Shown here in pieces: positions 1 to 8,499 of a stretch of DNA of 64,000 nucleotides. Both the position numbers and the translations under genes were made by a program. The notes below the pieces were generated by a model. The model did not search any database, had not been told where the DNA came from, and worked only from the letters and a program-made list of their open reading frames with translations. Position 1 is the first letter of the stretch. The number at the start of each line of letters is the position of its first letter. Source of the DNA: Alphaproteobacteria bacterium (lineage in GTDB: Bacteria; Pseudomonadota; Alphaproteobacteria; Acetobacterales; Acetobacteraceae); contig JAFKFI010000052.1 of assembly GCA_017307285.1 (NCBI GenBank), forward strand, positions 41,974-105,973, given 5' to 3'.

Positions 1-159
1 GTCGCTGATACCTCTGTGCTCACTGCACTGATCTTCACGCGCCAGGGGCGCGGCCGGCGGTTCGTCGATGTCAGCGAGAACGCCTTCTACTGGTATTTCG
101 TCGTGCTGGCGTGGCTGCCGATCTACGTGATGGTCTACATCGTGCCGCGTGTGTGGTGA
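1..159 (+). CDS. cytochrome c oxidase subunit III, C-terminal end (partial)
   Basis: This open frame enters from the left edge and ends at TGA 157-159, giving the last 52 residues. The segment FYWYFVVLAWLPIYVMVYIV is a hydrophobic helix with the aromatic pattern of the last transmembrane segment of heme-copper oxidase subunit III, followed by a short PRVW tail. Subunit III is an inner-membrane component of the terminal oxidase. A CtaG-like assembly factor lies two genes downstream on the same strand, which supports an oxidase operon. Only the last helix is visible, so the subtype (caa3-like or other) cannot be decided. Confidence 0.75.
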   Translation, partial: VADTSVLTALIFTRQGRGRRFVDVSENAFYWYFVVLAWLPIYVMVYIVPRVW

Positions 160-164
160 GCGGC

Positions 165-536
165 ATGGACCCGCGCGCCGCACCCGCCCCGCTTTTCATT
201 CCCGCCGGCATGTCCTGGTTCGGCCTCGTTGCGGCCCCCGCCGCGTGGGCGCTCAACCATGTGGCCGGCTACGCGCTGGTGGGATGGGCTTGCGCCAGTG
301 GGCAATTCTTCGCCCTCCCGCTGCTCACCTGCGTGTTGCTGTTGGTCGCACTTGCCGGCGTGTGGCGCGCGGCGGCGGATGCGTGGCGGCTCGACTCGGC
401 GGAGCTGACCGATGCGCGAGTGGATGGGCGTGCGCGCTTCGCCGCGCTCGCCGGGCTCGGGTTGTCCGTCCTGGTGTCCCTCGTGCTGGCCTTGGACGTG
501 CTCGCCGAGTTCGTCATCGGGCCATGTCCACGATGA
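165..536 (+). CDS. small integral membrane protein of the oxidase operon
   Basis: This is a 123-residue protein with three predicted membrane segments, about residues 14-42, 47-66 and 90-121. I recognise no catalytic motif. The ATG at 165 was chosen; a GTG at 156 overlaps the stop of the oxidase gene and is an equally possible, translationally coupled start. The 3' end overlaps the next gene, whose ATG is at 524. Its position between oxidase subunit III and a CtaG-like protein suggests a role in oxidase assembly or membrane anchoring, but this is inferred from context only. Confidence 0.7.
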   Translation: MDPRAAPAPLFIPAGMSWFGLVAAPAAWALNHVAGYALVGWACASGQFFALPLLTCVLLLVALAGVWRAAADAWRLDSAELTDARVDGRARFAALAGLGLSVLVSLVLALDVLAEFVIGPCPR

Positions 537-1426
537 CGGCGCTGCTGATCGCGGCGGTGCTGATCGGTGGAGCCGCTGTTCCAGCCTGGGCGCATGACGC
601 GAGCGGCACGGCTTCGGGGAGTGCTTGGCCCGAGATCGTGCTCGCGCTGTTGCTCGCCGTGGTGGTCGGTCGCTATCTCGACGGGCTGTCGAGCCTCCGC
701 CGACGCGCGCGCGGTGGGCGCTCGCTGCTCCATTGGCGCGCGGCGTGCTTCCTCGCGGGCTGCCTGGCGTTGGCCGGCGCACTCCTTTCGCCGCTGCACG
801 GCCTGGCCGAGCGGTTCTTCTGGGTCCACATGATCGAGCACGAGCTGCTGATGGTGGTCGCCGCGCCGCTGCTCGTCGCCGCCCGTCCGGCTGCTGTGCT
901 GCTTTGGAGTTTGCCGCTCGCCTGGCGAACGGGTTTGAGCGCTGGACTCGTCGGCTCCACGTTTCGCCGGCTCTGGGACGTGGCGACGCGGCCGCTGGTC
1001 GCGTGGTCGCTGCACACAGTGGCGCTGTGGTTGTGGCATCTGCCATCGCTGTTCGACGCCGCGATCGAGAATGAATTCGTCCACGCCCTCCAGCACACGA
1101 CATTCCTTGCCGCCGCGATCGCCTACTGGTCCTCGCTGCTGCGCGCCCGCCACGGGCTCGCGAGCCGTGGCGCCGCGGTGTTTTCGTTGTTCGCGACCTC
1201 GATGCAGTGCGGCGTACTCGGGGCCCTGCTGGCGCTTGCCAACCGCCCGCTCTATGCCGCCTACACGCGCGCGCCGGCCCTCGATCCCGTCATCGACCAG
1301 CATTTGGCGGGGCTGGTCATGTGGGTGCCGGTGAGCATCGTCTACGGGGTTGCCGCGATCCCGCTGCTGCTCGCCTGGCTGCGCGAGGCGGACGGGCGGG
1401 TGCGCCGCTGGGAGGCCCGGCTGTAG
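524..1426 (+). CDS. ctaG: cytochrome c oxidase assembly protein, CtaG (caa3) family
   Basis: This 300-residue polytopic membrane protein opens with a signal-like helix ending in PAWA, followed by about six further hydrophobic segments. The family's histidine motifs are visible: HMIEHELLMVVAAPLLV in the third segment, LWHLPSLFDAA, and DQHLAGLVMWVP near the end. Proteins of this family (Pfam caa3_CtaG) help metallate the CuA/CuB sites of heme-copper oxidases. Its ATG overlaps the upstream gene by 13 bases, consistent with one transcript. This CtaG family is unrelated to the Cox11-type protein also called CtaG. Confidence 0.85.
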   Translation: MSTMTALLIAAVLIGGAAVPAWAHDASGTASGSAWPEIVLALLLAVVVGRYLDGLSSLRRRARGGRSLLHWRAACFLAGCLALAGALLSPLHGLAERFFWVHMIEHELLMVVAAPLLVAARPAAVLLWSLPLAWRTGLSAGLVGSTFRRLWDVATRPLVAWSLHTVALWLWHLPSLFDAAIENEFVHALQHTTFLAAAIAYWSSLLRARHGLASRGAAVFSLFATSMQCGVLGALLALANRPLYAAYTRAPALDPVIDQHLAGLVMWVPVSIVYGVAAIPLLLAWLREADGRVRRWEARL

Positions 1427-1876
1427 TCAGGGCGCCATGCCCTTGTCCGCCAGCTCCTTCTTCGCGTTCTCGTTCTTCGCGAGATGCGTGAGACCCATGC
1501 TGCGCAGGACATTGGGCGCCTTGGTGAACTGGATGTTGTCGTAGCCGACGATCTCGACGCGGTTGCCCCACGGATCGCGGAAGTCGAGGAACGGACCCTC
1601 GATGAGCGCGACTCCGGCGGCTTCGAGCGCGCGCCGCGCTGCCTCCTTGTCCTCGACCACCAGGCCGAAATGCCGGCCGTCATCCGGTGGTTGTCTGCGG
1701 CCCTTTTGCAGCGCGATGAACTGGTCCCCGAGATCGATGAACGCCATGTTGTCGCTCTTGCCGCGCAGCTCGAACTCGAACAGCCGGCCGTAGAACGCCA
1801 GCGCCTCCTCGATGTCTCCCACCTCCAGCGCCACGTGGTTGAACCCTATGACGCGCGGCCTTGCGGATTCAGTCAT
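1427..1876 (-). CDS. VOC (glyoxalase/bleomycin-resistance/dioxygenase) superfamily protein
   Basis: This 149-residue protein has the VOC fold pattern: GFNHVALEVGDIEEALAFYG at the N-terminus with a metal-ligand-type His, a central FGLVVEDKEAA strand-helix, and FLDFRDPWGNRVEIVGY near the end with the usual Glu. The longer upstream extension of the open frame was rejected because the ATG at 1876 is preceded by AGGAGT at good spacing. It converges on and abuts the CtaG-like gene. The substrate cannot be read from the sequence; a ring-cleaving dioxygenase, lyase or resistance protein are all possible. Confidence 0.8.
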   Translation of the reverse strand: MTESARPRVIGFNHVALEVGDIEEALAFYGRLFEFELRGKSDNMAFIDLGDQFIALQKGRRQPPDDGRHFGLVVEDKEAARRALEAAGVALIEGPFLDFRDPWGNRVEIVGYDNIQFTKAPNVLRSMGLTHLAKNENAKKELADKGMAP

Positions 1877-2078
1877 GCGAGACTCCTGTGGGGTCGCGGA
1901 TGAGGTGGGGAGAACCAGCGGCCCGTGCAACTAGGTCATTGTGAGCCGGCGTGCTTCCGGCAGATGGGACCAAAGCGGGCGGCCCGCCTCACGCATGTGT
2001 ATTGCAATATCGCAATCACGTCCGTTACGATCAAGCTCCATTGCGCTAACCGGCTGACCACGTGCGGGGAGTCGACGG

Positions 2079-4009
2079 ATGGATAACTGGCTGGACCCCG
2101 TTCTTCTGCGGACGGTGTGGCACGACAAGCTGGTGTTCGTCGCTACCTTCATCATCACCTTCGCCCTGCTGTCGCTCGGGGGATTGTTCGATTCGCGCCC
2201 CGTCCCGAGTGCTCTCGCCGAGGACGGGAAGAAGCCGGGCCCCGCCAAGAAAACCTCTCGGGGGAGCGGAAAGGGCGTATGGCGTTGGTGCCAATCCGCA
2301 TGGCGTTGGTGGGTATCCGCATGGCGTTGGCGCTTATCGGTGTTTCTTGCCAGCCTGACGGTCCTGATCGTCTCGGCCGCGATGGTGTACGGCCTCTTCA
2401 CAACCCGCGCCGAACTCGGCTTGGACGCGTTCCTGGCCGGCCTCGGCGGCGCGTTCGGCTGCCTGCTGGCCTGGAAGATCATGGATCGCCTGCTCCCGAG
2501 GACCGGTGTGGAACCGCAGGAGCCAATCTCGGTCCTCGCCGTCGCGGCCCTTTGCGTGCTGCTGATCGTGCTGAACTTCCCGGTGTTCCGCTACGAGTTC
2601 GCCCTGCTGCTCGACAATCTCAATCTCACCACGCTGAAGGTGCCCAGCGTCCTCGAGATCGGTTTCGGTCAGCGCAGCGAGACCGCTCGTCAGAGCACCG
2701 TCTCATCTGGCGGAGTGCAGGCAGCCGCTGCGTCCTTTCAACGAAGCAGCGACCCCGCGCCCGGCCTCAAGGCGCTCAATGCTGATCTCCGCGGCGACCC
2801 CAAGGGTTACATGCCCGCCGACCGTCGCTACATCGAATTCTTCTATATGATGCCCGGACAATCCACCCTCGTGGATGCACAAATCGGAAGACACTACATC
2901 GAGGCCATCGATAAAGCGGAACAGCAGCTCCGCCCGATGAGGGCACTCGCGGCATGCCTTAGAGAGTATGTCGCTGCATATCCGGACTCACATATTTTGC
3001 TTATTGATATAAAACCGATAATCGCGGCGCTGTTTGATGTTCATGCCTCCGCTAAGTCGACGCAAGGGGTGCCCAAAATTGACGATGCCAGGTGGATCAA
3101 TTCCGCCATCGCCGAATGGCTTGGAAATTTCCGCAAGAGGTCCCCACTTCGCATCCGTCTGTCATCCTGCAACGACAAGAAGCTGATTAACGAAAATGGA
3201 CCCGATACATCGGTGTCTTCACCCGCAGAGACATATTTCGCGCAACCATATATCGCGATCGCGCTGGCCGACCTGCTGATGACCTACGGGGCGCCCTCAA
3301 GAGCGAGGGGGCCAAAAAGAATTCATGGTTCCGACTTCGTGCCGAATCTGAGCTTGTGGCGCTGCTTTATTCCATCACTGGCGCGTCAAACGGGTCCTAC
3401 AACAAATTTGTCGGACAGTACGACCATGAGGTCGAAGAGTTCATCGAGAGCCGGGGCGTGACCTTTGCCGATCTCAAGCGGCGATGTGCAAAATTCCTCG
3501 CGGACCCCCAACACAATCCGCTCGCGGACGCGGAGAGAAATCTCCTGTACCTTGTCTCGGGCGTGCGCAGCGACCGTGGCCGCTCCGACGTCTATTTCCT
3601 CTCGACCGAGGACGATTTCCTGAAGGTGGACAGCATATATCGTCGGGCTCTCGACCTGGCCGATATCAATAGCACCTGCCTGCCAGGCGAGGGACCGGCA
3701 CAAAGCGCGCCGCCCGCCGAGTGGCAGGTGACGGCGGGACTGGTCGGGGTCGCGGCGTCGGATCGGATGAACGCACTGGCCGGATCGAGGCGTGAGCGAC
3801 GACGGGTGACCGAGGTTCGGGATGAAGCGACAAAATTTCTCGCCAGCGGGGTTCAGCGGCTCACCGAACTCCGCGAGCACACCAAACCGAAGGACCTCGA
3901 ATCGCCGTTTGACAAGTTTACCGTCCAAATATTCGGAACTCAGCCTTGGGATCTCTCGATCTCGCTCGGAAAATACACACTTGACCGCTTGAACAGGCTG
4001 CCACAGTAG
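2079..4009 (+). pseudogene. large membrane protein of unknown function, interrupted by an apparent -1 frameshift
   Basis: Two overlapping frames appear to be one gene. The first starts at ATG 2079 (GGGGAG upstream) and has three membrane helices, about residues 19-38, 87-110 and 148-170, then a long soluble region. At GGGG 3288-3291 the coding signal moves to the next frame, which continues to TAG at 4009; one extra G there would restore about 643 residues. The tail of the first frame past 3290 reads as noise, while the second frame is a balanced soluble sequence (KKNSWFRLRAESELVALLYS onward). Residues 67-87 carry a threefold 21-bp repeat encoding WRW motifs. I recognise no domain. It may be a true pseudogene or a sequencing error. 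Confidence 0.6.
2279..2341 (+). repeat. threefold 21-bp tandem repeat inside the membrane-protein gene
   Basis: Three consecutive 21-bp units begin at 2279, 2300 and 2321, each opening with ATGGCGTTGG. In the coding frame they give VWRWCQS, AWRWWVS and AWRWRLS just before the second membrane helix. Copies 1 and 2 are nearly identical, which suggests recent slippage. The Trp/Arg-rich stretch would lie at the membrane interface. Confidence 0.75.
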
Positions 4010-4057
4010 GTTAACGTTCCGACGTCGTAAGACAAAACCTGAGGATGGACGACTGAC

Positions 4058-4147
4058 ATGAGAGTTTGGATCGCCCTTGCGTGCCTCGCGGTTTTGGCAA
4101 GCGTCGCGCTGATAGCTCCCGACGTGCTGGCGCAGACCAAGCCCTGA
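4058..4147 (+). CDS. 29-residue secreted or membrane micropeptide (putative)
   Basis: A very short open frame starts at ATG 4058, with GAGGATGG about ten bases upstream. It encodes a signal-peptide-like sequence: MRVW, then the hydrophobic core IALACLAVLASVALI, then APDVLAQ before a TKP end. It lies 48 bp after the frameshifted membrane gene and just before a strong hairpin, so it could be the last cistron of that transcript. VLAQ resembles a signal-peptidase site, which would leave only three residues. No homology is recognised; it could be a small membrane peptide or chance coding. Confidence 0.35.
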   Translation: MRVWIALACLAVLASVALIAPDVLAQTKP

Positions 4148-4154
4148 GCACGCG

Positions 4155-4186
4155 GTCCCGGGCCTGACGCCGTTCAGGCCCGGGAC
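4155..4186. terminator. 13-bp perfect stem between convergent genes
   Basis: A perfect 13-bp inverted repeat (4155-4167 and 4174-4186, arm GTCCCGGGCCTGA) with a 6-base loop sits right after the micropeptide stop and before the convergent GH42-like gene. There is no T tract on either strand. It probably acts as a bidirectional transcription stop or mRNA 3'-end protector. Confidence 0.65.
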
Positions 4187-4206
4187 ATCCGCCACTCGAC
4201 GAAAAA

Positions 4207-6003
4207 TCAGTCCGCCACCGCCACGATGGTCGGCGCGTCCGGCTCCAGCGGGAGCCGCACCCGCTCCGTCCGCCCCAGTGCCGCGCCGGTGCGCGCATCG
4301 CTGATCGAGGCGGGGGCGGGCAGCAGGAGCGTCGCCTCGGCAAGCCCGCTGGCCCCCGCATCGCGGTGCAGCGCCACCAGTCGCCCCCCGTCGGGCTCGT
4401 CGTAGACGCGCGCCTCCACCGCCGCGCCCTCCACCCGCAGACTCGCGGGCGCCAGTTCGGCGAGCCGGCCGAGCGGGTCGCGATCGGCCGCGAGCACCCG
4501 GTGGGAGCGGCGCTTGCCGTGGCTGTCGAACTCCCCTTGCGTGCCGTCCGCGACCACCGCGCCGCCGCGCGCGATGAAGGCGGCGATGGCGGCGGCCTCG
4601 GCGTCGGACAGCGCGACGGCTTGCGGTAGAACCAGCACGCGCACGCCGTCGAGCCCGCCGGCGGCGAGCGTGTGGGGCGTGAGAAAACGCGGTGTCACTC
4701 CCCGATGCAGCAGCGTGCTCACCGCGCGATGGAAGGCCTCGCGCACCGGGCCTTCCTCCGTGAACTCGACCCTGGCGCCCCGCCGCGTCCAATCACCGCC
4801 TTCGGCGCGGCGGTCGAGCAGCCACTGCACGCGGAAGCTCGCGGGCGAGTAGAGTACCGCCACCGGCTCGCGATGCGGCGTCGCCGCGATCAGCCGCGCG
4901 CCGATCCCCGCGCGCAGCTCGCGGCAGGCGTCGAGCACGGCGTGCCATTCGGTGCCGTCGGGCAGGCTGCGCTTGTCGTCCCACAGGATGACGCCGCGCG
5001 TGCCCTGCAAGACGGCGCGCCACACCGCATGCGCGGACCGCGCCCCGCCCGCGTCCGAACCGACGCTGGTGAGCAGCACCAGGTCCGGCGCCAGGCCGCG
5101 CACCAGGTCGACATTGGCCGCGGCCTCGTAAATTTCCATCACGTCGACCGCTTGCGGCAGGCGCGTGTAGTCGTAGCCGCCCCAGCCGGGGATTTGCGAG
5201 CCCTCGATGCCGGCGAGCGCGCGCGGGTCGGCCGCGTGTACCGCGTCGGTGCCGGCGCGGATGGCGCGGGCGAAGGCCTCGTCCATCCACGCCTTGAAAT
5301 CCATCCACCCGGCGACGCTGCCTTTGGCCCGCAGCGCGTCCGCCGTGGTCATCGGCGCGATGTCCTGCCACGCGGTGAAGGAGCTCTCCCATTCGGCGTT
5401 GAGCGCGTCGAGGCTCGGATAGACGCCGTGCAGCCACTCGCGGAAGCCGGCGAGCGACGCGGGGGAGAAATCGAAGTCCCAGTTGGCTGAGAGGTCGGCG
5501 ATGCCCGCCTCGTCGGCGAGCGCGTAATAGAGCGGGCGATAGGGTGCGTGGGCGCGCACCACGCGGCCGAGCCGGACGCGCACGCGGGCGAGCCAGTCGG
5601 GGTCGGAGAGGCTGGGCTCACGGATCAGCGCGGCGGGGTCGGCCGGATTGGCGCGATAGAGCTTGCGCGCCTCGGCGAAGCGCCAGTTCACCGCGCGGCC
5701 TTGGGTGAAGCGGTGGTAGGACGCATAGAAATCGGTGGCGATGTTCTCGACCAGCCAGCGCAGCCCAGCCTCACGTAATGGCGCGATGCGTGAGCCGAGC
5801 GGTGCGGGAGCGGCGTCGTTGCGGTCGGCGATTACGACGCCGGCGGTGATCCCGGCGCGGCGCATGGCCGCGTAGGCGGCCTCGTCGCGCGACTGCCAGG
5901 CGATCACCTCATAGTCGCGCCATTCCTTGCCGGCGGCTGGAGCGGCGAAGGCTGGGGCAGCGAAGGAGGCGAGCGAGGCCGCGAGCAGCGTCCGCCGCTT
6001 CAT
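4207..6003 (-). CDS. secreted GH42-like (beta-galactosidase-type) protein
   Basis: This 598-residue protein begins MKRRTLLAASLASFAAPAFA, a cleavable signal peptide. Residues of about 25-330 resemble the TIM barrel of GH42 glycosidases, including PLYYALADEAG, FREWLHGVYPSLDALNAEW and VMEIYEAAANVD. The C-terminal half has the class-I-amidotransferase-like fold of the GH42 trimerisation domain (GVRVLVLPQAVALSDAEAAA and FIARGGAVVADG). It is therefore probably an exported carbohydrate-active enzyme or a catalytically altered relative, since the usual N-E acid/base pair is not obvious. Its ATG overlaps the stop of the upstream XRE regulator (ATGA), so the two are co-translated. The longer upstream frame extension runs through that regulator and was rejected. 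Confidence 0.65.
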   Translation of the reverse strand: MKRRTLLAASLASFAAPAFAAPAAGKEWRDYEVIAWQSRDEAAYAAMRRAGITAGVVIADRNDAAPAPLGSRIAPLREAGLRWLVENIATDFYASYHRFTQGRAVNWRFAEARKLYRANPADPAALIREPSLSDPDWLARVRVRLGRVVRAHAPYRPLYYALADEAGIADLSANWDFDFSPASLAGFREWLHGVYPSLDALNAEWESSFTAWQDIAPMTTADALRAKGSVAGWMDFKAWMDEAFARAIRAGTDAVHAADPRALAGIEGSQIPGWGGYDYTRLPQAVDVMEIYEAAANVDLVRGLAPDLVLLTSVGSDAGGARSAHAVWRAVLQGTRGVILWDDKRSLPDGTEWHAVLDACRELRAGIGARLIAATPHREPVAVLYSPASFRVQWLLDRRAEGGDWTRRGARVEFTEEGPVREAFHRAVSTLLHRGVTPRFLTPHTLAAGGLDGVRVLVLPQAVALSDAEAAAIAAFIARGGAVVADGTQGEFDSHGKRRSHRVLAADRDPLGRLAELAPASLRVEGAAVEARVYDEPDGGRLVALHRDAGASGLAEATLLLPAPASISDARTGAALGRTERVRLPLEPDAPTIVAVAD

Positions 6004-6353
6004 CCCCCAGGGTTGGCCAAGCGGCGGGCCATGCGCAGCAGCATTTGCCGATCGACGAAGGCGCACTCGCGGTAGAGCCGTAGCAGCGCCAGCTCGTCGC
6101 CGCTCTCGGCCTTGAGCGGCGCCATCTTGTCGTCGCCATGCAACAGGTATTCGACGCCGGTGCCGAGGGCGCCGGCAATGCGCGAGAGATTGGCCGAGAG
6201 CTGGCCCGACCGCCCGGTCTCCCACTGCGCCACCGCGCTGCGGCTGACGCCCACGGCGACCGCCAACTCGTCCTGCGTGAGGCCGCGCTCGCGCCGCACG
6301 GCGCGGATGCGCTCGCCGACGTCCTTCGCGGCGATGTCTTTTCCAATGTCCAT
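6000..6353 (-). CDS. XRE-family transcriptional regulator
   Basis: This 117-residue protein has an N-terminal helix-turn-helix of the Cro/CI type: IRAVRRERGLTQDELAVAVG, then VSRSAVAQWETGRSGQLSAN, about residues 14-55. A short C-terminal helical part contains LLRLYRECAFVDRQMLLRMA. The start could be ATG 6353 or ATG 6374, seven residues earlier; neither has a strong ribosome site. It overlaps the GH42-like gene by four bases (ATGA), so it probably regulates that gene and itself. Confidence 0.8.
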   Translation of the reverse strand: MDIGKDIAAKDVGERIRAVRRERGLTQDELAVAVGVSRSAVAQWETGRSGQLSANLSRIAGALGTGVEYLLHGDDKMAPLKAESGDELALLRLYRECAFVDRQMLLRMARRLANPGG

Positions 6354-6416
6354 GCCCCGAGCATAGGTGAGCATCCCTAACGGCGCCAGTCGATTCCGCC
6401 TAGACAGGGCTCGTGC

Positions 6417-6445
6417 TTGACAAGATACCGACCGAAAGGTATCTT
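6417..6445 (+). promoter_or_regulatory. sigma-70-type promoter with embedded palindromic operator for the SMR/TetR operon
   Basis: TTGACA at 6417-6422 and TATCTT at 6440-6445 are separated by exactly 17 bp. An inverted repeat AAGATACC (6422-6429) and GGTATCTT (6438-6445) with an 8-bp spacer overlaps both promoter elements. This is the classic geometry for a TetR-family repressor site. The TetR gene two cistrons downstream (GTG 6821) is the obvious candidate to bind it. Confidence 0.8.
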
Positions 6446-6471
6446 ATCTGCAACACGACAGGACCACGACC

Positions 6472-6816
6472 ATGAACCCCGCGCTGCTCGCCTACGGCTC
6501 CTTGGCCATCGCCATCGTCGCCGAAGTCACCGGCTCCGCCTTCTTGCAGAAATCCGCGGGCTTCACCCGGCTCGCGCCGATGTTGGCGATGGGCGCGTTC
6601 TATCTGGTTTCGTTCTTCTTCCTGGCGCAGTCCCTCAAGGTGATCCCGCTTGGCGTCGCCTACGCGATCTGGGGCGGTCTCGGCATCGTGCTAACGGCGA
6701 CGGTAAGCGCGCTCGTGTTCCGCCAGGCGTTGGACCTGCCCGCCATTCTCGGCATGGCGATGATCGTCGGTGGCGTCGTGGTGATGAACGGGTTCTCCCA
6801 GGCCGCCGGGCACTGA
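6472..6816 (+). CDS. SMR-family multidrug efflux transporter (EmrE/QacE type)
   Basis: This 114-residue protein has four membrane helices and the full small-multidrug-resistance signature: the essential proton/drug-coupling Glu in helix 1 (AIVAEVTGSAFLQKSAGFT, E18), and helix 3 VIPLGVAYAIWGGLGIV with the conserved Trp (W67). Members form antiparallel dimers that exchange protons for cationic drugs, biocides or guanidinium-like metabolites. An AGGA element precedes ATG 6472. The gene sits behind a repressible promoter and is followed after 4 bp by its probable TetR repressor, so induction by a cationic compound is likely. Confidence 0.92.
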   Translation: MNPALLAYGSLAIAIVAEVTGSAFLQKSAGFTRLAPMLAMGAFYLVSFFFLAQSLKVIPLGVAYAIWGGLGIVLTATVSALVFRQALDLPAILGMAMIVGGVVVMNGFSQAAGH

Positions 6817-6820
6817 GGCC

Positions 6821-7381
6821 GTGTCCTCCGCCTACACGCGCAAGAAGCAGCCGGAGGTGATCCGGGAGGCCTTGCTCGACAACGCCATGCGGATCGCCGT
6901 GGAGCAGGGTCTCGCGAGCGTCACCGTGCAGGCCGTGGCGGCAGCGGCGGGCGTGACCAAGGGCGGGCTGTTCCACCACTTCCCGACCAAGCAAGCGCTG
7001 ATCGCCGGCATGGCCGAGCACTACCTCGCGCTGCTCGACGCGGAGATCGACGCGCGTATGGACAAGGACCCCAAGGCGGTCGGACGCTTCACCCGCGCCT
7101 ATGTCGAGACGATGCTGGGCGGCGAGGCGTTCGGAGCCGGCACACCGCTTTCCGCGCTGCCGCTCACCGCGCTCGCGGACCCCGGGCTGCACCCGCTATG
7201 GGCCGCCTGGATCGCGCGGCGGCTCGAGCGTCACCGCGAGACCGACAGCGACCCCATGCTCGCCATCGTTCGTCTCGCGGCGGACGGAGCCTGGCTCGCC
7301 GCCGTTACGGAGTCGAGCCAGGGCCTGGCCCCGGCGACCGTCCGCGAGCGCCTCCGCGAGATGGCCGGCGGGAGCCGGTGA
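6821..7381 (+). CDS. TetR/AcrR-family transcriptional repressor
   Basis: This 186-residue protein has a typical TetR N-terminal HTH, about residues 14-60: EALLDNAMRIAVEQGLASVT, then AVAAAAGVTKGGLFHHFPTK. The C-terminal ligand domain is helical and unrecognised. The start is GTG at 6821, 4 bp after the SMR stop, consistent with co-transcription. The palindrome overlapping the operon promoter (6422-6445) is its likely autoregulatory operator, released on binding of an efflux substrate. Confidence 0.9.
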   Translation: MSSAYTRKKQPEVIREALLDNAMRIAVEQGLASVTVQAVAAAAGVTKGGLFHHFPTKQALIAGMAEHYLALLDAEIDARMDKDPKAVGRFTRAYVETMLGGEAFGAGTPLSALPLTALADPGLHPLWAAWIARRLERHRETDSDPMLAIVRLAADGAWLAAVTESSQGLAPATVRERLREMAGGSR

Positions 7382-7397
7382 GGCGCGCTCGCTGAAC

Positions 7398-8288
7398 TCA
7401 CGCCGCCATCACCGGCCCCTCGCCGACGATGGTCGTGCGGTGCATCACGCGTCGCTCCATCGGGTCGTAGGGCGTCACCTGGTGCATGGTGCAGCGGTTG
7501 TCCCACATCACCACGTCGTCGGTCTCCCAGCGGTGCGGGTAGACGAAGCGCGGCTCGCCGGCGAACTCCGCGAGGTCGGCGATCAGCTGCTTCGCCTCGG
7601 CCGGCGCCATGCCCTCGATCGCGTCGTTGTAGATCGGGCTGATGTAGAGCGATTTCCGCCCCGTCACCGGATGCGTCCGCACCATCGGCTGCCACACCGG
7701 CGGCATCGCCGCGCGCTCGGCCTCGGTGAGCGGGCGCAGGTCGCGCAGGGTGTGCAGATGGCCGAAATCGTGCTTCGCCCGGCGGCCCTCCACCTGGCGG
7801 CGCAGCGTGTCGGGCAGCGCCTCGTACACCGCGTACATATTGGTGAAATGTGTCTCGCCGCCGGTGCGGCTGACCTCGATGCCGTGCAGGAGCGAGCCCA
7901 TGCAGGGATTGGGACGATAGCTGCTGTCGGTGTGCCAGAACTCGGCGAGCGAGATTTGCTGCATCGTGGGGTTCGACCGCGCCATCAGCTTGCCGTCCTC
8001 GTCCACGTTGGAGACGCGGAATATCTCGCGCACGCGGGCGGATTTGATGATGTCCTGGTGAAAGATTTCCGGCTCGCCGAAGTTTCGCGTGAAGGCCACG
8101 TGCTCGGCGTCGGTTATGTGCTGCTCGGGGAACACCAGCACGAGATGCGTCATCCAGGCGTCATGCACCGCTTGGAACGCGGCGGCGTCGAGCGGCGCGC
8201 GCATGTCGATCCCGCGCACCTCGGCCCCGAGCGCCGCGCCGAGCGGCCGGACGGTAATGCGCGTCTGCTCCGATGCCGCGTGCGACAT
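7398..8288 (-). CDS. TauD/TfdA-family Fe(II)/2-oxoglutarate-dependent dioxygenase
   Basis: This 296-residue enzyme has the facial triad of the family: WHTD (H119, D121) and a distal His in CTMHQVTPYD (about H269). The 2-oxoglutarate-binding Arg is in ERRVMHRTTIVGEG. N-terminal LGAALGAEVRGIDMRAPLD and VFPEQHITDAEHVAFTRNFG are also family hallmarks. Such enzymes hydroxylate or release sulfite, amines or aryl-ether groups from small substrates, which cannot be read here. The gene stands alone between a TetR gene (convergent) and a repeat element. Confidence 0.9.
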   Translation of the reverse strand: MSHAASEQTRITVRPLGAALGAEVRGIDMRAPLDAAAFQAVHDAWMTHLVLVFPEQHITDAEHVAFTRNFGEPEIFHQDIIKSARVREIFRVSNVDEDGKLMARSNPTMQQISLAEFWHTDSSYRPNPCMGSLLHGIEVSRTGGETHFTNMYAVYEALPDTLRRQVEGRRAKHDFGHLHTLRDLRPLTEAERAAMPPVWQPMVRTHPVTGRKSLYISPIYNDAIEGMAPAEAKQLIADLAEFAGEPRFVYPHRWETDDVVMWDNRCTMHQVTPYDPMERRVMHRTTIVGEGPVMAA

Positions 8289-8384
8289 GACGTTCCTCCG
8301 GTCTGGGTTTCCCCGTTGTGGCTGATGCTAGGCGGTTTCGCGGGGGAGGGGAACGCTACGCGTGGCACACTGCCCGCTTGTTTC

Positions 8385-8467
8385 CGTCATGGTCCGCGAA
8401 GGCGGACCATCCACGACTTTTGCTCGCCAGCGACGTCGTGGATGGCCGGCCTTCGCCGGCCATGACG
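8385..8467. repeat. composite REP-like inverted repeat
   Basis: An 83-bp element has outer arms CGTCATGG (8385-8392) and CCATGACG (8460-8467) and inner arms ATCCACGAC (8409-8417) and GTCGTGGAT (8435-8443). Each half also folds on itself (ATGGTCCGC with GCGGACCAT, and ATGGCCGGC with GCCGGCCAT). This two-hairpin layout is typical of bacterial interspersed repeats. It lies between two genes transcribed leftward. Confidence 0.7.
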
Positions 8468-8499
8468 ATAAGAGAATGAAGGATGGCCTCGCTATGCCG

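Noticed and set aside
3280..3300. Programmed -1 ribosomal frameshift in the 2079-4009 gene
   Set aside because: No X-XXY-YYZ slippery heptamer or clear downstream pseudoknot is visible; a missing G is simpler and the same pattern occurs in two other genes.
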